From NCBI GenBank assembly GCA_028293725.1, contig JAQGOE010000212.1, positions 1 to 43,997 on the forward strand: a stretch of 43,997 bases of DNA. The letters run 5' to 3'. Positions 1 to 7,476 of this stretch are shown here, one piece after another. The notes beneath the pieces were generated by a model. The model ran no database searches and was not told where the DNA came from. It was given only the letters and a program-made list of their open reading frames with translations. This stretch comes from Gammaproteobacteria bacterium. Its GTDB lineage: Bacteria > Pseudomonadota > Gammaproteobacteria > Steroidobacterales > Steroidobacteraceae. The position numbers and the translations under genes are program-made. How positions within the stretch are numbered: the first letter of the stretch is position 1; every line of letters begins with the position of its first letter.

Positions 1-1071
1 GGCGCAGGTGAGGCTCACCGGCTCGAGTTGACGCTGGCGGATCGCATGGAGCACTACAGTGACTTCGGGTTTACCAACAACCCGCAGGTCGGCCTCATCT
101 GGCGACCGCTCGCGGATCTCAAGGCCCGCGCCACCTACGGAACCTCCTTTCACGCTCCCCTGTTGAATAATTTGAATCCGGTTCCATTCGAAGTCGTGCC
201 GTTTCCCGTGACCGATCCGACTACGGGCGGCGTGACGAGTACGCTGGCCGTTTTCGGCGGCAATCCGGGCTTGAAGCCCGAAAAGGCCCGCACTTGGACA
301 GCGGGCCTGGACTTCACGCCCCAGGCCGCGCCAGACTTCCGTGCCAGTGCAACTTACTACAACATCAACTTCACCGACGTCATCACCGATCCGGAATTCA
401 GCGTCGACATCACTAATATTCTGAGCAGCGAGGAAATCCTGGGTCCGTCGATCATCCAAAGAGACCCGCCCCCGGCGCGCGTCCAACAACTCGCGGCATC
501 GCCCGGATATGTAAACCTGTTCGGCATTGACCTCGCCACGATCGGGGCGATCTTCGACTCTCGAGTGCACAATCTCTCGAGCATGCGCACCAGCGGCTTC
601 GACCTGGATGGATCATGGACGACACAGACGGCGGTCGGCAACATCGAGCTGGGACTGAACGGGACCTACATCCTGCGGTTCGACACCCAGTTTACTCCGA
701 ATGCTTCCTCCGTTTCGATTCTCAATACCGACTACAACCCGGTCGATTTGCGCATGCGAGCCCGGGGGATCCTACGGCGCGGTGGCCTGACATTCGCGTC
801 CTTCGTCAACTTCACTAACTCCTATCGGGAGAATGATACGGCCACCGCCGGCCCGATCTCCTCCTGGACCACGGTCGATGAGACCGTGAAATACCTTTTC
901 AACAGCGATCATGGCCCGCTGGCCGATGCGTCGGTGCTGCTCTCCGTGACCAACCTCCTGAACAAGGCCCCGCCGTACGTTGCCAATCCGGTCTTTGGCA
1001 TCAACTTCGACGGCGCCAATGCCAATGCGCTCGGGCGCTTCATCTCGGTGCAGCTCTCGAAGCGGTGGTAG
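1..1071 (+). CDS. TonB-dependent receptor, C-terminal part (cut by window edge)
   Basis: The frame is open to base 1, so only the last 356 residues are visible. They have the alternating hydrophobic/polar pattern of outer-membrane beta strands, a phrase GNPGLKPEKARTWTAGLDF typical of the TonB-receptor barrel, a late strand VLLSVTNLLNKAPP and the terminal aromatic signature of exported barrels (QLSKRW, ending in Trp). Such receptors import ligands across the outer membrane using TonB energy. The gene converges on the lasso cyclase gene with only 19 bases between the stop codons. Proteobacterial lasso clusters of the astexin/caulosegnin kind often carry a TonB receptor, so a role in lasso peptide uptake is plausible but inferred. 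Plug and signal sequence lie outside the window. Confidence 0.93.
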   Translation, partial: GAGEAHRLELTLADRMEHYSDFGFTNNPQVGLIWRPLADLKARATYGTSFHAPLLNNLNPVPFEVVPFPVTDPTTGGVTSTLAVFGGNPGLKPEKARTWTAGLDFTPQAAPDFRASATYYNINFTDVITDPEFSVDITNILSSEEILGPSIIQRDPPPARVQQLAASPGYVNLFGIDLATIGAIFDSRVHNLSSMRTSGFDLDGSWTTQTAVGNIELGLNGTYILRFDTQFTPNASSVSILNTDYNPVDLRMRARGILRRGGLTFASFVNFTNSYRENDTATAGPISSWTTVDETVKYLFNSDHGPLADASVLLSVTNLLNKAPPYVANPVFGINFDGANANALGRFISVQLSKRW

Positions 1072-1090
1072 GCCGGTCGCCTCATGGCGA

Positions 1091-2920
1091 TCAGGCCGCA
1101 ACCGCCGCCGCCGAGTGACTGCTCGTCCGAGCCCAGACTTCTGCCGCGATGCAGGCCAGGAGCGGCAGCAAGTGCTCCTCGCGAAAGGGTTGCCCTTGGA
1201 CGATATAGGGCTCCAATTCTTTGCGCACAATAACTCCAGCGCCCGCAAGAGCACCGTCGAGGAGTAACTCGCGCACAAATGGCTCGCCTTGCCGGAGCAT
1301 CTCCGTCGCGTGCGAAACGATCGAGCCCTTATCACGGCGTCGGAGAATCTGCGCGGGTACCCGGTCCGCGAAGGCCTGCCGGGCTAAGGCCCGCTCCCGG
1401 CCACCCCGAAGCAGAAGGTACGTGGGAATCTGCAAACAAACTTCCATCAGCGGCTGGGACAACAGGGGATGATGTTGAGGCGCACGCTCGAGCCGGGCAA
1501 TAGGCCTGTGGCGGTTCACGACTTGGGAAAGAAAGCGAATCTGCATCTGCTTTCCCCGAGGAAGATCTCCCACATCGGCCCCCCAAGGGTGCGATACATA
1601 GTCATCGACATCGTCCGGTAATGCTGCAGGATCTACGAAGCAAGCCGCCTGGGCCAGGGAGTTGGGGGCCGGTCGGGTACTGCGTCGGCGCGAGCAAGCG
1701 GCCTTGAGGACGAACCAGTACGGCTGCCTGGACAAGAGCGCCGCATCGCGGACCGCTGCGACAAATCCGGGCCGCAAACCCCGGATATCCAGATAGTCAG
1801 CGGCGCTCAAAGGCTCCGTTATCTGAAGGAAAATATGATCGCCCCCCTGTCCGGTCCACAGCGTGCGCGCCCCGGTCTCCTCCGCAATACGGTTGACCAA
1901 CTCGATCTCGAGCAGTCGGAAGAGCGCTGTGACCGAGGGCTTGGAGGTTTGCGGTGTGGAGAAAAGCCGTGAGTCGAAGCGATCCGCTGCAGAATCCATC
2001 GGCAGCTCGAGCAGCGTGACCCCGGCACGGACGGCAGCCGCTCTCGCGTACTCGCGCTCATCCTCGTGAGAGACGGCCGTGTATTGATGGAGGCCCGTAA
2101 TTTTCGGGCGAGCGGGCGAGCGGCCCAGGCATCCGAGAACGACGGCGGAATCGAAACCCCCTGAAAGGCCGAGCAACATCGGGTCGTGGCTGTGAGCCCA
2201 GGCGTCAATACATTTCTGGGCGACTTCCCGGAGCTCGTCTACGGCAGCCTCGTATCGATCGACCCGACGTTGGCGAACGATCGTGCGCGGGTCCCAAAGC
2301 ACAGTCTGAGACGCGGAACGACCCTGCACTCTCAGACACTCGCCGGCCAGGACCTCCTGGATCTCGTTGAACGCGCAGGCGCGCACTTGCGCCTGGCTCG
2401 AATAGATGAATGCCGCCAGGTACTCCCAATTCACGGTGGGTGCGGGCAGCTCCAGAGGCGCCAGATCGCCGATATCCGCAAACGCAATCGTGACATCCCG
2501 AAAGCTCCTGTAGTAACAGGGAATCTTTCCCGAACAGTCGCGCAGCGCGTACCCGCAGCGTGTTTCACGGTCGGCCAGCAGCGCCACGTAGCCGCCCCAG
2601 AAGTTCCGTGCCAGGTGCCCTCCTCCGGACCTGAGGATCTCCCGAGTTGCTCCCTCATCGATCTGCTCGACCGGATCCAGGTGCGGCTTGGAGAGATCTG
2701 CCGAGAACAGTCTGCCCAACACGACACCCGCCTCTCCCGGAAGCACGTAGGAGCGCAGGGTCGGGTCAGTGGGTGGCAACGCGAAAACGCTGACACCCGC
2801 AGTCCTCAACAGGTTTTCCCAGGGAACGGACGTCCTGCGTAATCTGTGTTCCAACTGCGCAGCCTGCTCGCGCGCAGCCGGATCCTCGGCGCTCCAGACC
2901 AGAGCCACAAAATGGTACAT
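1091..2920 (-). CDS. Lasso peptide cyclase (asparagine synthetase-like, C protein)
   Basis: 609 residues, the usual size for a McjC-type lasso cyclase. The N-terminal half resembles the glutaminase domain of asparagine synthetase B but starts MYHFVALVW, without the catalytic Cys2, as expected when no glutamine is hydrolysed. The ATP-binding loop SGGFDS is at residues 253-258 and GQGGDHIF at about 357-364. The family adenylates the side chain of an Asp or Glu in the precursor and closes the macrolactam with the core's N-terminal amine. Here the acceptor should be Glu7 of the core encoded at 3756-3923. The gene follows the B gene by 36 bases on the same strand, giving the order A-B-C. Lasso assignment rests on B and A; alone it could be called asparagine synthase-like. 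Confidence 0.9.
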   Translation of the reverse strand: MYHFVALVWSAEDPAAREQAAQLEHRLRRTSVPWENLLRTAGVSVFALPPTDPTLRSYVLPGEAGVVLGRLFSADLSKPHLDPVEQIDEGATREILRSGGGHLARNFWGGYVALLADRETRCGYALRDCSGKIPCYYRSFRDVTIAFADIGDLAPLELPAPTVNWEYLAAFIYSSQAQVRACAFNEIQEVLAGECLRVQGRSASQTVLWDPRTIVRQRRVDRYEAAVDELREVAQKCIDAWAHSHDPMLLGLSGGFDSAVVLGCLGRSPARPKITGLHQYTAVSHEDEREYARAAAVRAGVTLLELPMDSAADRFDSRLFSTPQTSKPSVTALFRLLEIELVNRIAEETGARTLWTGQGGDHIFLQITEPLSAADYLDIRGLRPGFVAAVRDAALLSRQPYWFVLKAACSRRRSTRPAPNSLAQAACFVDPAALPDDVDDYVSHPWGADVGDLPRGKQMQIRFLSQVVNRHRPIARLERAPQHHPLLSQPLMEVCLQIPTYLLLRGGRERALARQAFADRVPAQILRRRDKGSIVSHATEMLRQGEPFVRELLLDGALAGAGVIVRKELEPYIVQGQPFREEHLLPLLACIAAEVWARTSSHSAAAVAA

Positions 2921-2956
2921 ACGGTGATCCCCGGCGGCCCCTGTTTGGCACAGGTG

Positions 2957-3718
2957 TCAGATGTACATGATCGGAGTGAAAGCCGACACTCGCGCCACGC
3001 TATCGTTCAGCACAACGTTGCCCGCCTGAACCCAGCAGTGAGCCTCGAACGGATCCGCGTTCACACCAAACACCCAATCCGGGTACACGTGGAAGTGCGC
3101 CAGGAAGTGGATGAGCGCGAGCGAGTCGAAGAGACAAAGATATGAGCGAGGATAGAATAAACGCAAACGCTCGAAAACTGACACCAGCGAGCGGGCGCGG
3201 TCAAAGTCCAAGGCAGCGGTACGGCCCGCGTTGCGACTTTTGCGTGCCCGCACGTGCTCGACAATGAGTTGAAAACGTTTCCGGCGCAGCTCCCGGGATG
3301 CTCGCGCGGCGCCCCAAAAAAATGAGGGGGCATGAGCGGCGGCCAAACGCCGCGAACGCTCCGGCAAATCCGGGTCGATCGCCTCAGTCGAAAGCGGATA
3401 AGCGGTGGAGAGAACGTCCTTCGCTTGGGCAGCACGGTCGCTCAGAATGTCCAGACTCAATAAATCGTTTGCGAGCGCAACCGCATCCTCCGGAGCCGGC
3501 GCCGCGTCGCGCCGGCTGGGGCCCATGGACTCCTTCCAGCCTCTCAGCGACGGACCTAATGCCTCGAACTGATTCCGATCGACGCAGAGGTATTTGTCGC
3601 GGTTGACGTCCAGGATGACCCAATGTCGTTTGCCGCGACAAAGGAAGACATGGGGCTGTAGGGAGAACGGACCTGGCACACTCGAATCTGTCGGACGAAT
3701 ATGAATAATGCGCGGCAT
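2957..3718 (-). CDS. Lasso peptide maturation protein B (RRE-like domain fused to Cys protease)
   Basis: 253 residues. Residues about 20-90 (HVFLCRGKRHWVILDVNRDK) look like the PqqD-like leader-recognition element. The C-terminal half is the transglutaminase-like leader peptidase with a visible triad: Cys195 in SYLCLFDSL, His227 in EAHCWVQ and Asp239 in VLNDSV. The family recognises the leader, cuts before the core and hands it to the cyclase. Fusion of both domains is the usual proteobacterial form. An in-frame TAA lies 15 bases upstream (3731-3733), so ATG 3718 is the first usable start. That start lies inside a 16-bp perfect inverted repeat and has no clear Shine-Dalgarno, suggesting translation is limited by a hairpin or coupled to the precursor gene. 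Confidence 0.9.
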   Translation of the reverse strand: MPRIIHIRPTDSSVPGPFSLQPHVFLCRGKRHWVILDVNRDKYLCVDRNQFEALGPSLRGWKESMGPSRRDAAPAPEDAVALANDLLSLDILSDRAAQAKDVLSTAYPLSTEAIDPDLPERSRRLAAAHAPSFFWGAARASRELRRKRFQLIVEHVRARKSRNAGRTAALDFDRARSLVSVFERLRLFYPRSYLCLFDSLALIHFLAHFHVYPDWVFGVNADPFEAHCWVQAGNVVLNDSVARVSAFTPIMYI

Positions 3719-3738
3719 TGGGGCCGCGCATTATTCAT
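3701..3738 (-). repeat. Perfect 16-bp inverted repeat between precursor and B gene
   Basis: Arms 3701-3716 (ATGAATAATGCGCGGC) and 3723-3738 are exact reverse complements around the 6-base loop ATTGGG. In the minus-strand transcript the stem spans the A-B gap and the first B codons, with the B start codon at the loop edge. No T-run follows, so it is not a typical terminator. It may stabilise the 3' end of the precursor mRNA and dampen translation of B, keeping precursor in excess over enzyme. Comparable intergenic stem-loops are known, as I recall, from other proteobacterial lasso clusters. Confidence 0.9.
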
Positions 3739-3755
3739 TTCATGATTCGGCGCGC

Positions 3756-3923
3756 TTAGCTTCTGGGCGTAAATCCGAGTTCCAGGCCGCGGGCGACTCC
3801 CTTGGTCTCCACCGAAACCTGCCCCATTTCCACCAGCTTGACAGAGTCCGCGCGGCGAGCGCCGTCTGCATTTTTCACTTCTTCGGAAGCGTTCGGCGTT
3901 TCAACCAACTTGCGGGTATCCAT
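3756..3923 (-). CDS. Lasso peptide precursor (A gene), 55 aa
   Basis: ATG at 3923-3921 is preceded by GAGG with 7 bases of spacing, and the frame ends at TAA 3758-3756, 37 bases before the B gene. The product begins MDTRKLVETP and has a charged leader (1-41) ending KLVEMGQVSVETK. Thr40 at the penultimate leader position and Gly42 as the next residue match the lasso cleavage rule. The predicted core is GVARGLELGFTPRS, 14 residues. Its only acidic residue is Glu at core position 7, so the ring should hold seven residues, as in xanthomonins, with tail L-G-F-T-P-R-S. The assignment rests on leader pattern, position directly upstream of B and C, good ribosome site and promoter. The mature structure is inference. 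Confidence 0.88.
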   Translation of the reverse strand: MDTRKLVETPNASEEVKNADGARRADSVKLVEMGQVSVETKGVARGLELGFTPRS

Positions 3924-3973
3924 TGCGGTGCCTCGATATGGGGTGTGCGTTATGTTTAGGGGACCGACCTGTG

Positions 3974-4002
3974 ATAGTGCTCAACACTCTCGCTTATGTC
4001 AA
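3974..4002 (-). promoter_or_regulatory. Putative sigma-70 promoter of the lasso A-B-C operon
   Basis: Reading the minus strand, a perfect -35 box TTGACA (4002-3997) is followed by exactly 17 bases and CACTAT (3979-3974), a 3/6 match to the -10 consensus. Transcription would begin near 3967, leaving a leader of roughly 45 bases before the precursor ATG. No other gene on this strand is close enough to use it. Confidence 0.6.
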
Positions 4003-4492
4003 GGCCAGAAAGCCCCGGCGGCATTTCCATTTGACCGCATCCGCAGTGCACCAAACTGCCTGACTCTCCGTGCCAGTGGTATACGAAAGAGCGGTGATTT
4101 CCGTGACTGCCGCGGGCGCCCGGAGTAGGCCCCAGACTAATCATTGATGTGACCGGCGGTTTTGGCATGCCTTTGTGGGAAAAGTCTCACGAATGATCAG
4201 TCAAGGGCGCGCGCCGCGCGCTTCAGTCGCTGGTTGGACATGACCTCGATGACCAACTGCTTTGCGGCGCTCACTCAATCCAACGCCATGCAGCGTCCCG
4301 AGGATGCTCGGCTCACCTTTGATGATTCACAGCTCGCCGTGGTGCCCGAAGAAGTAACGGCATCGCTCGATCAATAGTCTCCACGACCGGGCGCGCCAGC
4401 CCGTATGTCAATACAACTATCAAACCTTGCTTAAAGTTGCCGCGCGAGCCTTGAAATGCGCACAACTCCATCAGAATCGCAATCCGGTTGAG
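4003..4492. other. Intergenic region without a convincing gene
   Basis: Upstream of the lasso promoter I find no recognisable protein. A plus-strand frame starting at TTG 4162 and ending at 4377 encodes 71 residues with no family resemblance and no ribosome site, and a minus-strand ATG frame of 57 codons (about 4306-4480) is equally featureless. Both may be chance or decayed sequence. Confidence 0.5.
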
Positions 4493-4840
4493 TCAGTTTT
4501 GCAGCACGTTGGTGCTCAGATCCCATTCCCACACGCCGATCTCACCGGCCTCCGCGGCGACGCGCAGCCGCTCATCGCACGTGCCTACCACCTCGCTGCT
4601 GTGAAGCGCGTGGCGGCTAGCCTGGGCGTCCAGTTGAGAACTCACCAGGCGCCGCAATTGGACGTCGCCGCGCCACCAGGCCCAGAATGACGGTGTAGAG
4701 CGCCGTCATCGTCCCCATGACTTCATGTAACAGGTCGCCGTGGACGGGAGGCGGCAGGGCAGCCCGGCGCATCCGATCTCGGACATAGGACGGCGGTGCA
4801 ATGCTTTTGAGCGTGTCAGATTCGAACAGCGGTTCGTTTA
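4493..4840 (-). pseudogene. Remnant of a PAS-domain sensor protein
   Basis: No single frame covers this stretch, but two adjacent minus-strand frames read like one protein. The upstream frame gives DLLHEVMGTMTALYTVILGL, a plausible membrane segment. After a shift near 4690 the next frame continues ERLRVAAEAGEIGVWEWDL before the stop at 4495-4493. The phrase AGEIGVWEWDLSTN is the start of a PAS domain as found in sensor histidine kinases. The rest of the PAS domain and any kinase domain are missing. It overlaps the end of the YihY gene slightly. I call it a frameshifted, truncated relic; the PAS part is clearer than the membrane part. Confidence 0.5.
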
Positions 4841-5836
4841 CCTCCCGGCCGGAGTGCGGTTCGACGGTTGTGCGCGCTCCTTGGCGGTCGGACCGACCGT
4901 ATCGGCCGCATATGCGCCGCGTTCTCCGAGCGGAGCTTGCGGACCTTCAGTGGTGTCCTTCTTCGTTTGCCGCTCCATCTCCGCGTTGATTTCGGCACCT
5001 AGCACGACGATGACGCTGGAGACATAAAACCACGTCAGTAGGGCAATGACGCCGCCCAGGGCGCCATAGGTCTTGCCGTAGTTGGCGAAGCTCCGCACAT
5101 ACACGGCGAAAAGCGCGCTCGCCGCCAACCAGAGGGTAGCCGCAATCGCTGAGCCCCACGTTACCCAGCGCCAGCGCGCCGGCTCGCGCGCAGGCGCGTA
5201 ACGATAGACAAACGCCAGCCCTAGCACCGCAAAGAACCATAGCAGTGCCCATTGCAGAACATCGGCGGCAATTTGCACGGCCGTGCTCGTGCCCAGCAGT
5301 TTCAATCCCACCGGAATCGCAACGCCGAGCAGAATCATCGCCAGGAAACCCAACACCGCACCGACCGTCAACACCAGGGAGATCAGAACCTGCCTGAAGA
5401 AGCCGCGCTTCTCGCGTTCACCGTACGCGATGTTGGTGGCGGTCATGAGCGCGCTCATGGCCGAACGGGCACTCCAGAGCGCGAACAGCAGTCCGGTTGC
5501 CGCCGCAACGGACAACATGCTCTGCTCGTGAGCCGCAACGTTCTGGAGCTGGCTGTTGAAAATGTCCCATACCCCGGGCGGCAGCACGCCCGAGAATGCA
5601 CCCATGTGCTTGATGACATCGGCCGGGGTGGCGATGAGGCCATAGATCGACACTGCAGCGGCCAAGCCGGGAAACACGGACAGCAGGGCATACATGGCCA
5701 AGCCGCCACTCACCAACGTGACGTTGTCGCTCCCGAGCCGCTTCACTACGCGCCAGCCGATATCCCACCACCCCCGGGCGGGGATCTCCTGCGGTCGCTC
5801 AGCGGTGCGGCCGCGACTGGAGGCCGGCGCGTTCAA
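4838..5836 (-). CDS. YihY/BrkB-family inner-membrane protein
   Basis: 332 residues from the TTG at 5836, which overlaps the stop of the upstream DUF3618 gene as TTGA. An open frame extends to 5965, but those codons lie over the DUF3618 gene and read as arginine-rich nonsense. Six hydrophobic segments are visible, including LAMYALLSVFPGLAAAVSIYG, a family hallmark, FALWSARSAMSALMTATNIAYG, and a last ALGGVIALLTWFYVSSVIVV followed by LGAEINAE, also diagnostic. The family was once called ribonuclease BN; its function is unknown, probably envelope-related. The C-terminal tail is hydrophilic. It is the fourth gene of an operon with two holin/DUF883-like membrane proteins and DUF3618. Confidence 0.9.
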   Translation of the reverse strand: MNAPASSRGRTAERPQEIPARGWWDIGWRVVKRLGSDNVTLVSGGLAMYALLSVFPGLAAAVSIYGLIATPADVIKHMGAFSGVLPPGVWDIFNSQLQNVAAHEQSMLSVAAATGLLFALWSARSAMSALMTATNIAYGEREKRGFFRQVLISLVLTVGAVLGFLAMILLGVAIPVGLKLLGTSTAVQIAADVLQWALLWFFAVLGLAFVYRYAPAREPARWRWVTWGSAIAATLWLAASALFAVYVRSFANYGKTYGALGGVIALLTWFYVSSVIVVLGAEINAEMERQTKKDTTEGPQAPLGERGAYAADTVGPTAKERAQPSNRTPAGR

Positions 5837-6552
5837 GAGTGCGTCGTCTGCGTGCCTTCGCCGGATTGAGTGACGTCGGCGACGAACTCGCGCGCCTTGG
5901 CATACTGCTCGGCGCCCGCCTCTTTGGCCCGCTGTACCGTACGATCTCGGGCCTCGCCCATCCACCGATCCTCCGTCTCCGTCGCAGGCAGCGAGTAGCC
6001 GATGAAGGCGCCGAGCGCCAAGGCACAGGCACCCACTACCAGTGGTTGTTCCTCCAGCAGCTGCGTGAAGCCTTCGCGCGCTCTTCGGGCCTGTAGTGTC
6101 ACCGCTTGGGCGGTGCCTGTGACCCGCTCCTTCACGGCATCGGCCTTGTTCGACAGCGTCCCGGCCGCATCGGCCAGCCGCTCGCGAGCGGAATCAGCCG
6201 CGCCTGAGACTGTCTCCCGAATGCCTTCGCTGGTGCCACGCGTCCGATCCCGTGCGGACGAAGATCCCCACGAACGTGCGGCAATGAGCCATGCCAGTCC
6301 GATGCCCGTCACAATCGTGGGGACCGGGTTCTGTTTGACCGCCGTACCGAGGTTACCGACGAACTCGCCGCCATTTTCGCGCATGAAGGCGAGCGTGCGA
6401 TCGAGTATCTGTCCGGGCGAGAGCCTCGCCTCTAGCGCGTCGAGCGTCTCGTTGACGTTGCTCCGAGTCTTATCGAGATCCCTCGCGATCGCCTCAGGCC
6501 CTTTGGCTTCTGGGGTACCGGTCGGATCGTAGTCTGGGGTGGGGGTGTTCAT
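5833..6552 (-). CDS. DUF3618 domain membrane protein
   Basis: 239 residues. The DUF3618 motif covers residues 18-60 (GPEAIARDLDKTRSNVNETLDALEARLSPG in overview), a membrane segment follows at about 90-110 (VPTIVTGIGLAWLIAARSW), then a long alanine/arginine-rich amphipathic region (SAADSARERLADAAGTL) and a second hydrophobic segment LVVGACALALGAFIGYSLP. The family is found with holin-like DUF1469 proteins and YihY in stress-related envelope operons; its role is not established. ATG 6552 overlaps the TGA of the preceding gene in a four-base ATGA arrangement, so translation is probably coupled. A shorter DUF3618 copy, fused to hemerythrin, lies at 28003-28740. Confidence 0.88.
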   Translation of the reverse strand: MNTPTPDYDPTGTPEAKGPEAIARDLDKTRSNVNETLDALEARLSPGQILDRTLAFMRENGGEFVGNLGTAVKQNPVPTIVTGIGLAWLIAARSWGSSSARDRTRGTSEGIRETVSGAADSARERLADAAGTLSNKADAVKERVTGTAQAVTLQARRAREGFTQLLEEQPLVVGACALALGAFIGYSLPATETEDRWMGEARDRTVQRAKEAGAEQYAKAREFVADVTQSGEGTQTTHS

Positions 6553-6983
6553 GGATTTCTCCTGCCGAGTACCTCGGCATCGCGCCGGAGCGACTCCTGA
6601 GTCCGCGTCGGTTTCAGAGCGGACGGCCCAAGCTTCTTGCGCCCCGCCTGCAACATCAGGTAGCCGGCAATGCCCACGATAACGCCGACGATCAGCGCGG
6701 CGAGCCAGGGGACCATGACTTGAGCCAACGCCAGTATGGCGGTTTCCAGCAGCACGAGCAGTGCGGCGAACAGTACGGCGCCGCCGGTGGCGATCGAGGC
6801 CACTCCGGTCTTCGCAGCGGATAGCGACTCGGCGAACTCCGCACGCGCCAGCGACACCTCCTGACGCAACAGCGTCGAGAGCTCGTCCATGAGTCTGCGC
6901 AACAGGCCCATCGTGGATTCGGGCTCCCGCTCGCGGTTGGCGACCACCTCCGGTGGAGAACCTGGATTTCGATAGTTAGCCAT
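6549..6983 (-). CDS. Phage holin family (DUF1469-like) membrane protein
   Basis: 144 residues beginning MANYRNPG. This ATG (6983) follows GGAGG at 7 bases; an upstream extension to 7058 lacks a ribosome site. Residues about 30-65 form an amphipathic helix (LLRRLMDELSTLLRQEVSLA), followed by two long hydrophobic helices (ATGGAVLFAALLVLLETAIL and WLAALIVGVIVGIAGYLML). This is the Phage_holin_3_6/DUF1469 architecture. Despite the name these chromosomal proteins are not phage lysis genes; they probably organise or protect the inner membrane. Close relatives in the same gene order appear at 27578-28006, indicating an ancient duplication or two parallel stress modules. Confidence 0.88.
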   Translation of the reverse strand: MANYRNPGSPPEVVANREREPESTMGLLRRLMDELSTLLRQEVSLARAEFAESLSAAKTGVASIATGGAVLFAALLVLLETAILALAQVMVPWLAALIVGVIVGIAGYLMLQAGRKKLGPSALKPTRTQESLRRDAEVLGRRNP

Positions 6984-7014
6984 ATCAGACCTCCGGATAT
7001 TCAGCGATTGTGCT

Positions 7015-7476
7015 TCAGTGACGCGTTGGCTCCGACTCCGGCTCGCCGGAGCGCCCACCTCGGGCCCTCATGAATCGCGAGAGCGCGAGCCCCACCGCAA
7101 CACTGCCGACCAAGAAGACCGCGGGGTTCCTTCGGGCCAAGTCCTGGGCATCGGCGGTCAGCTCATCGAGGCTGCGATGGCGCACGTGATCCGCCATCCG
7201 CGCCACACCCTCACTCAGGCGTTGCGCGTACTCCGCCAACGAGGCATTCCGCTCGCCCAGACGATCCGCTGTTTCCTTGAGGGCATCTGCGACGGTGTCG
7301 GCCTGATCTGCCGCAGCCTCTTTTCCTTGCTTCAGGCTATCTTGGCCGAGATCCTTCAGTTGCTCCGCCTTGCTCTGTTGGGTACCTGACGGGTCTTCGT
7401 TGCTGGCAGAAGGCGTCTTCACATCCGTTGAGGAGCCAGTCCTTCCGCTCGAACCAGTCGGCTGTTGGGTTTGCAT
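7015..7476 (-). CDS. DUF883/ElaB-like hydrophilic protein with one membrane segment
   Basis: 153 residues from ATG 7476, which follows GAGGAG at 5 bases; upstream in-frame codons to 7590 look non-coding. Residues 1-40 are Ser/Thr/Gln-rich and disordered. Residues about 40-115 are a long charged amphipathic helix (AEQLKDLGQDSLKQGKEAAA). One hydrophobic segment, NPAVFLVGSVAVGLALSRFM, sits near the end, followed by an Arg-rich tail. This is the layout of DUF883/ElaB-YqjD-type membrane-anchored proteins, some of which bind ribosomes in stationary phase; that function is not shown here. It is the first gene of the four-gene operon running to 4838. Confidence 0.7.
   Translation of the reverse strand: MQTQQPTGSSGRTGSSTDVKTPSASNEDPSGTQQSKAEQLKDLGQDSLKQGKEAAADQADTVADALKETADRLGERNASLAEYAQRLSEGVARMADHVRHRSLDELTADAQDLARRNPAVFLVGSVAVGLALSRFMRARGGRSGEPESEPTRH

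Noticed and set aside
3956..4168. 70-codon minus-strand frame upstream of the lasso precursor as a second precursor
   Set aside because: It has no lasso leader pattern (no Thr two residues before a Gly core with acid at 7-9), overlaps the promoter and has no ribosome site.
4427..4690. 88-codon plus-strand open frame (MLKVAARALKCAQLHQ...)
   Set aside because: It is the antisense of the PAS-like remnant, has no ribosome site and no family resemblance.
5837..5965. N-terminal extension of the YihY-type protein to 5965
   Set aside because: The extra codons lie over the DUF3618 gene, are arginine-rich and unlike YihY family N-termini; the TTGA overlap at 5836 is a better start.
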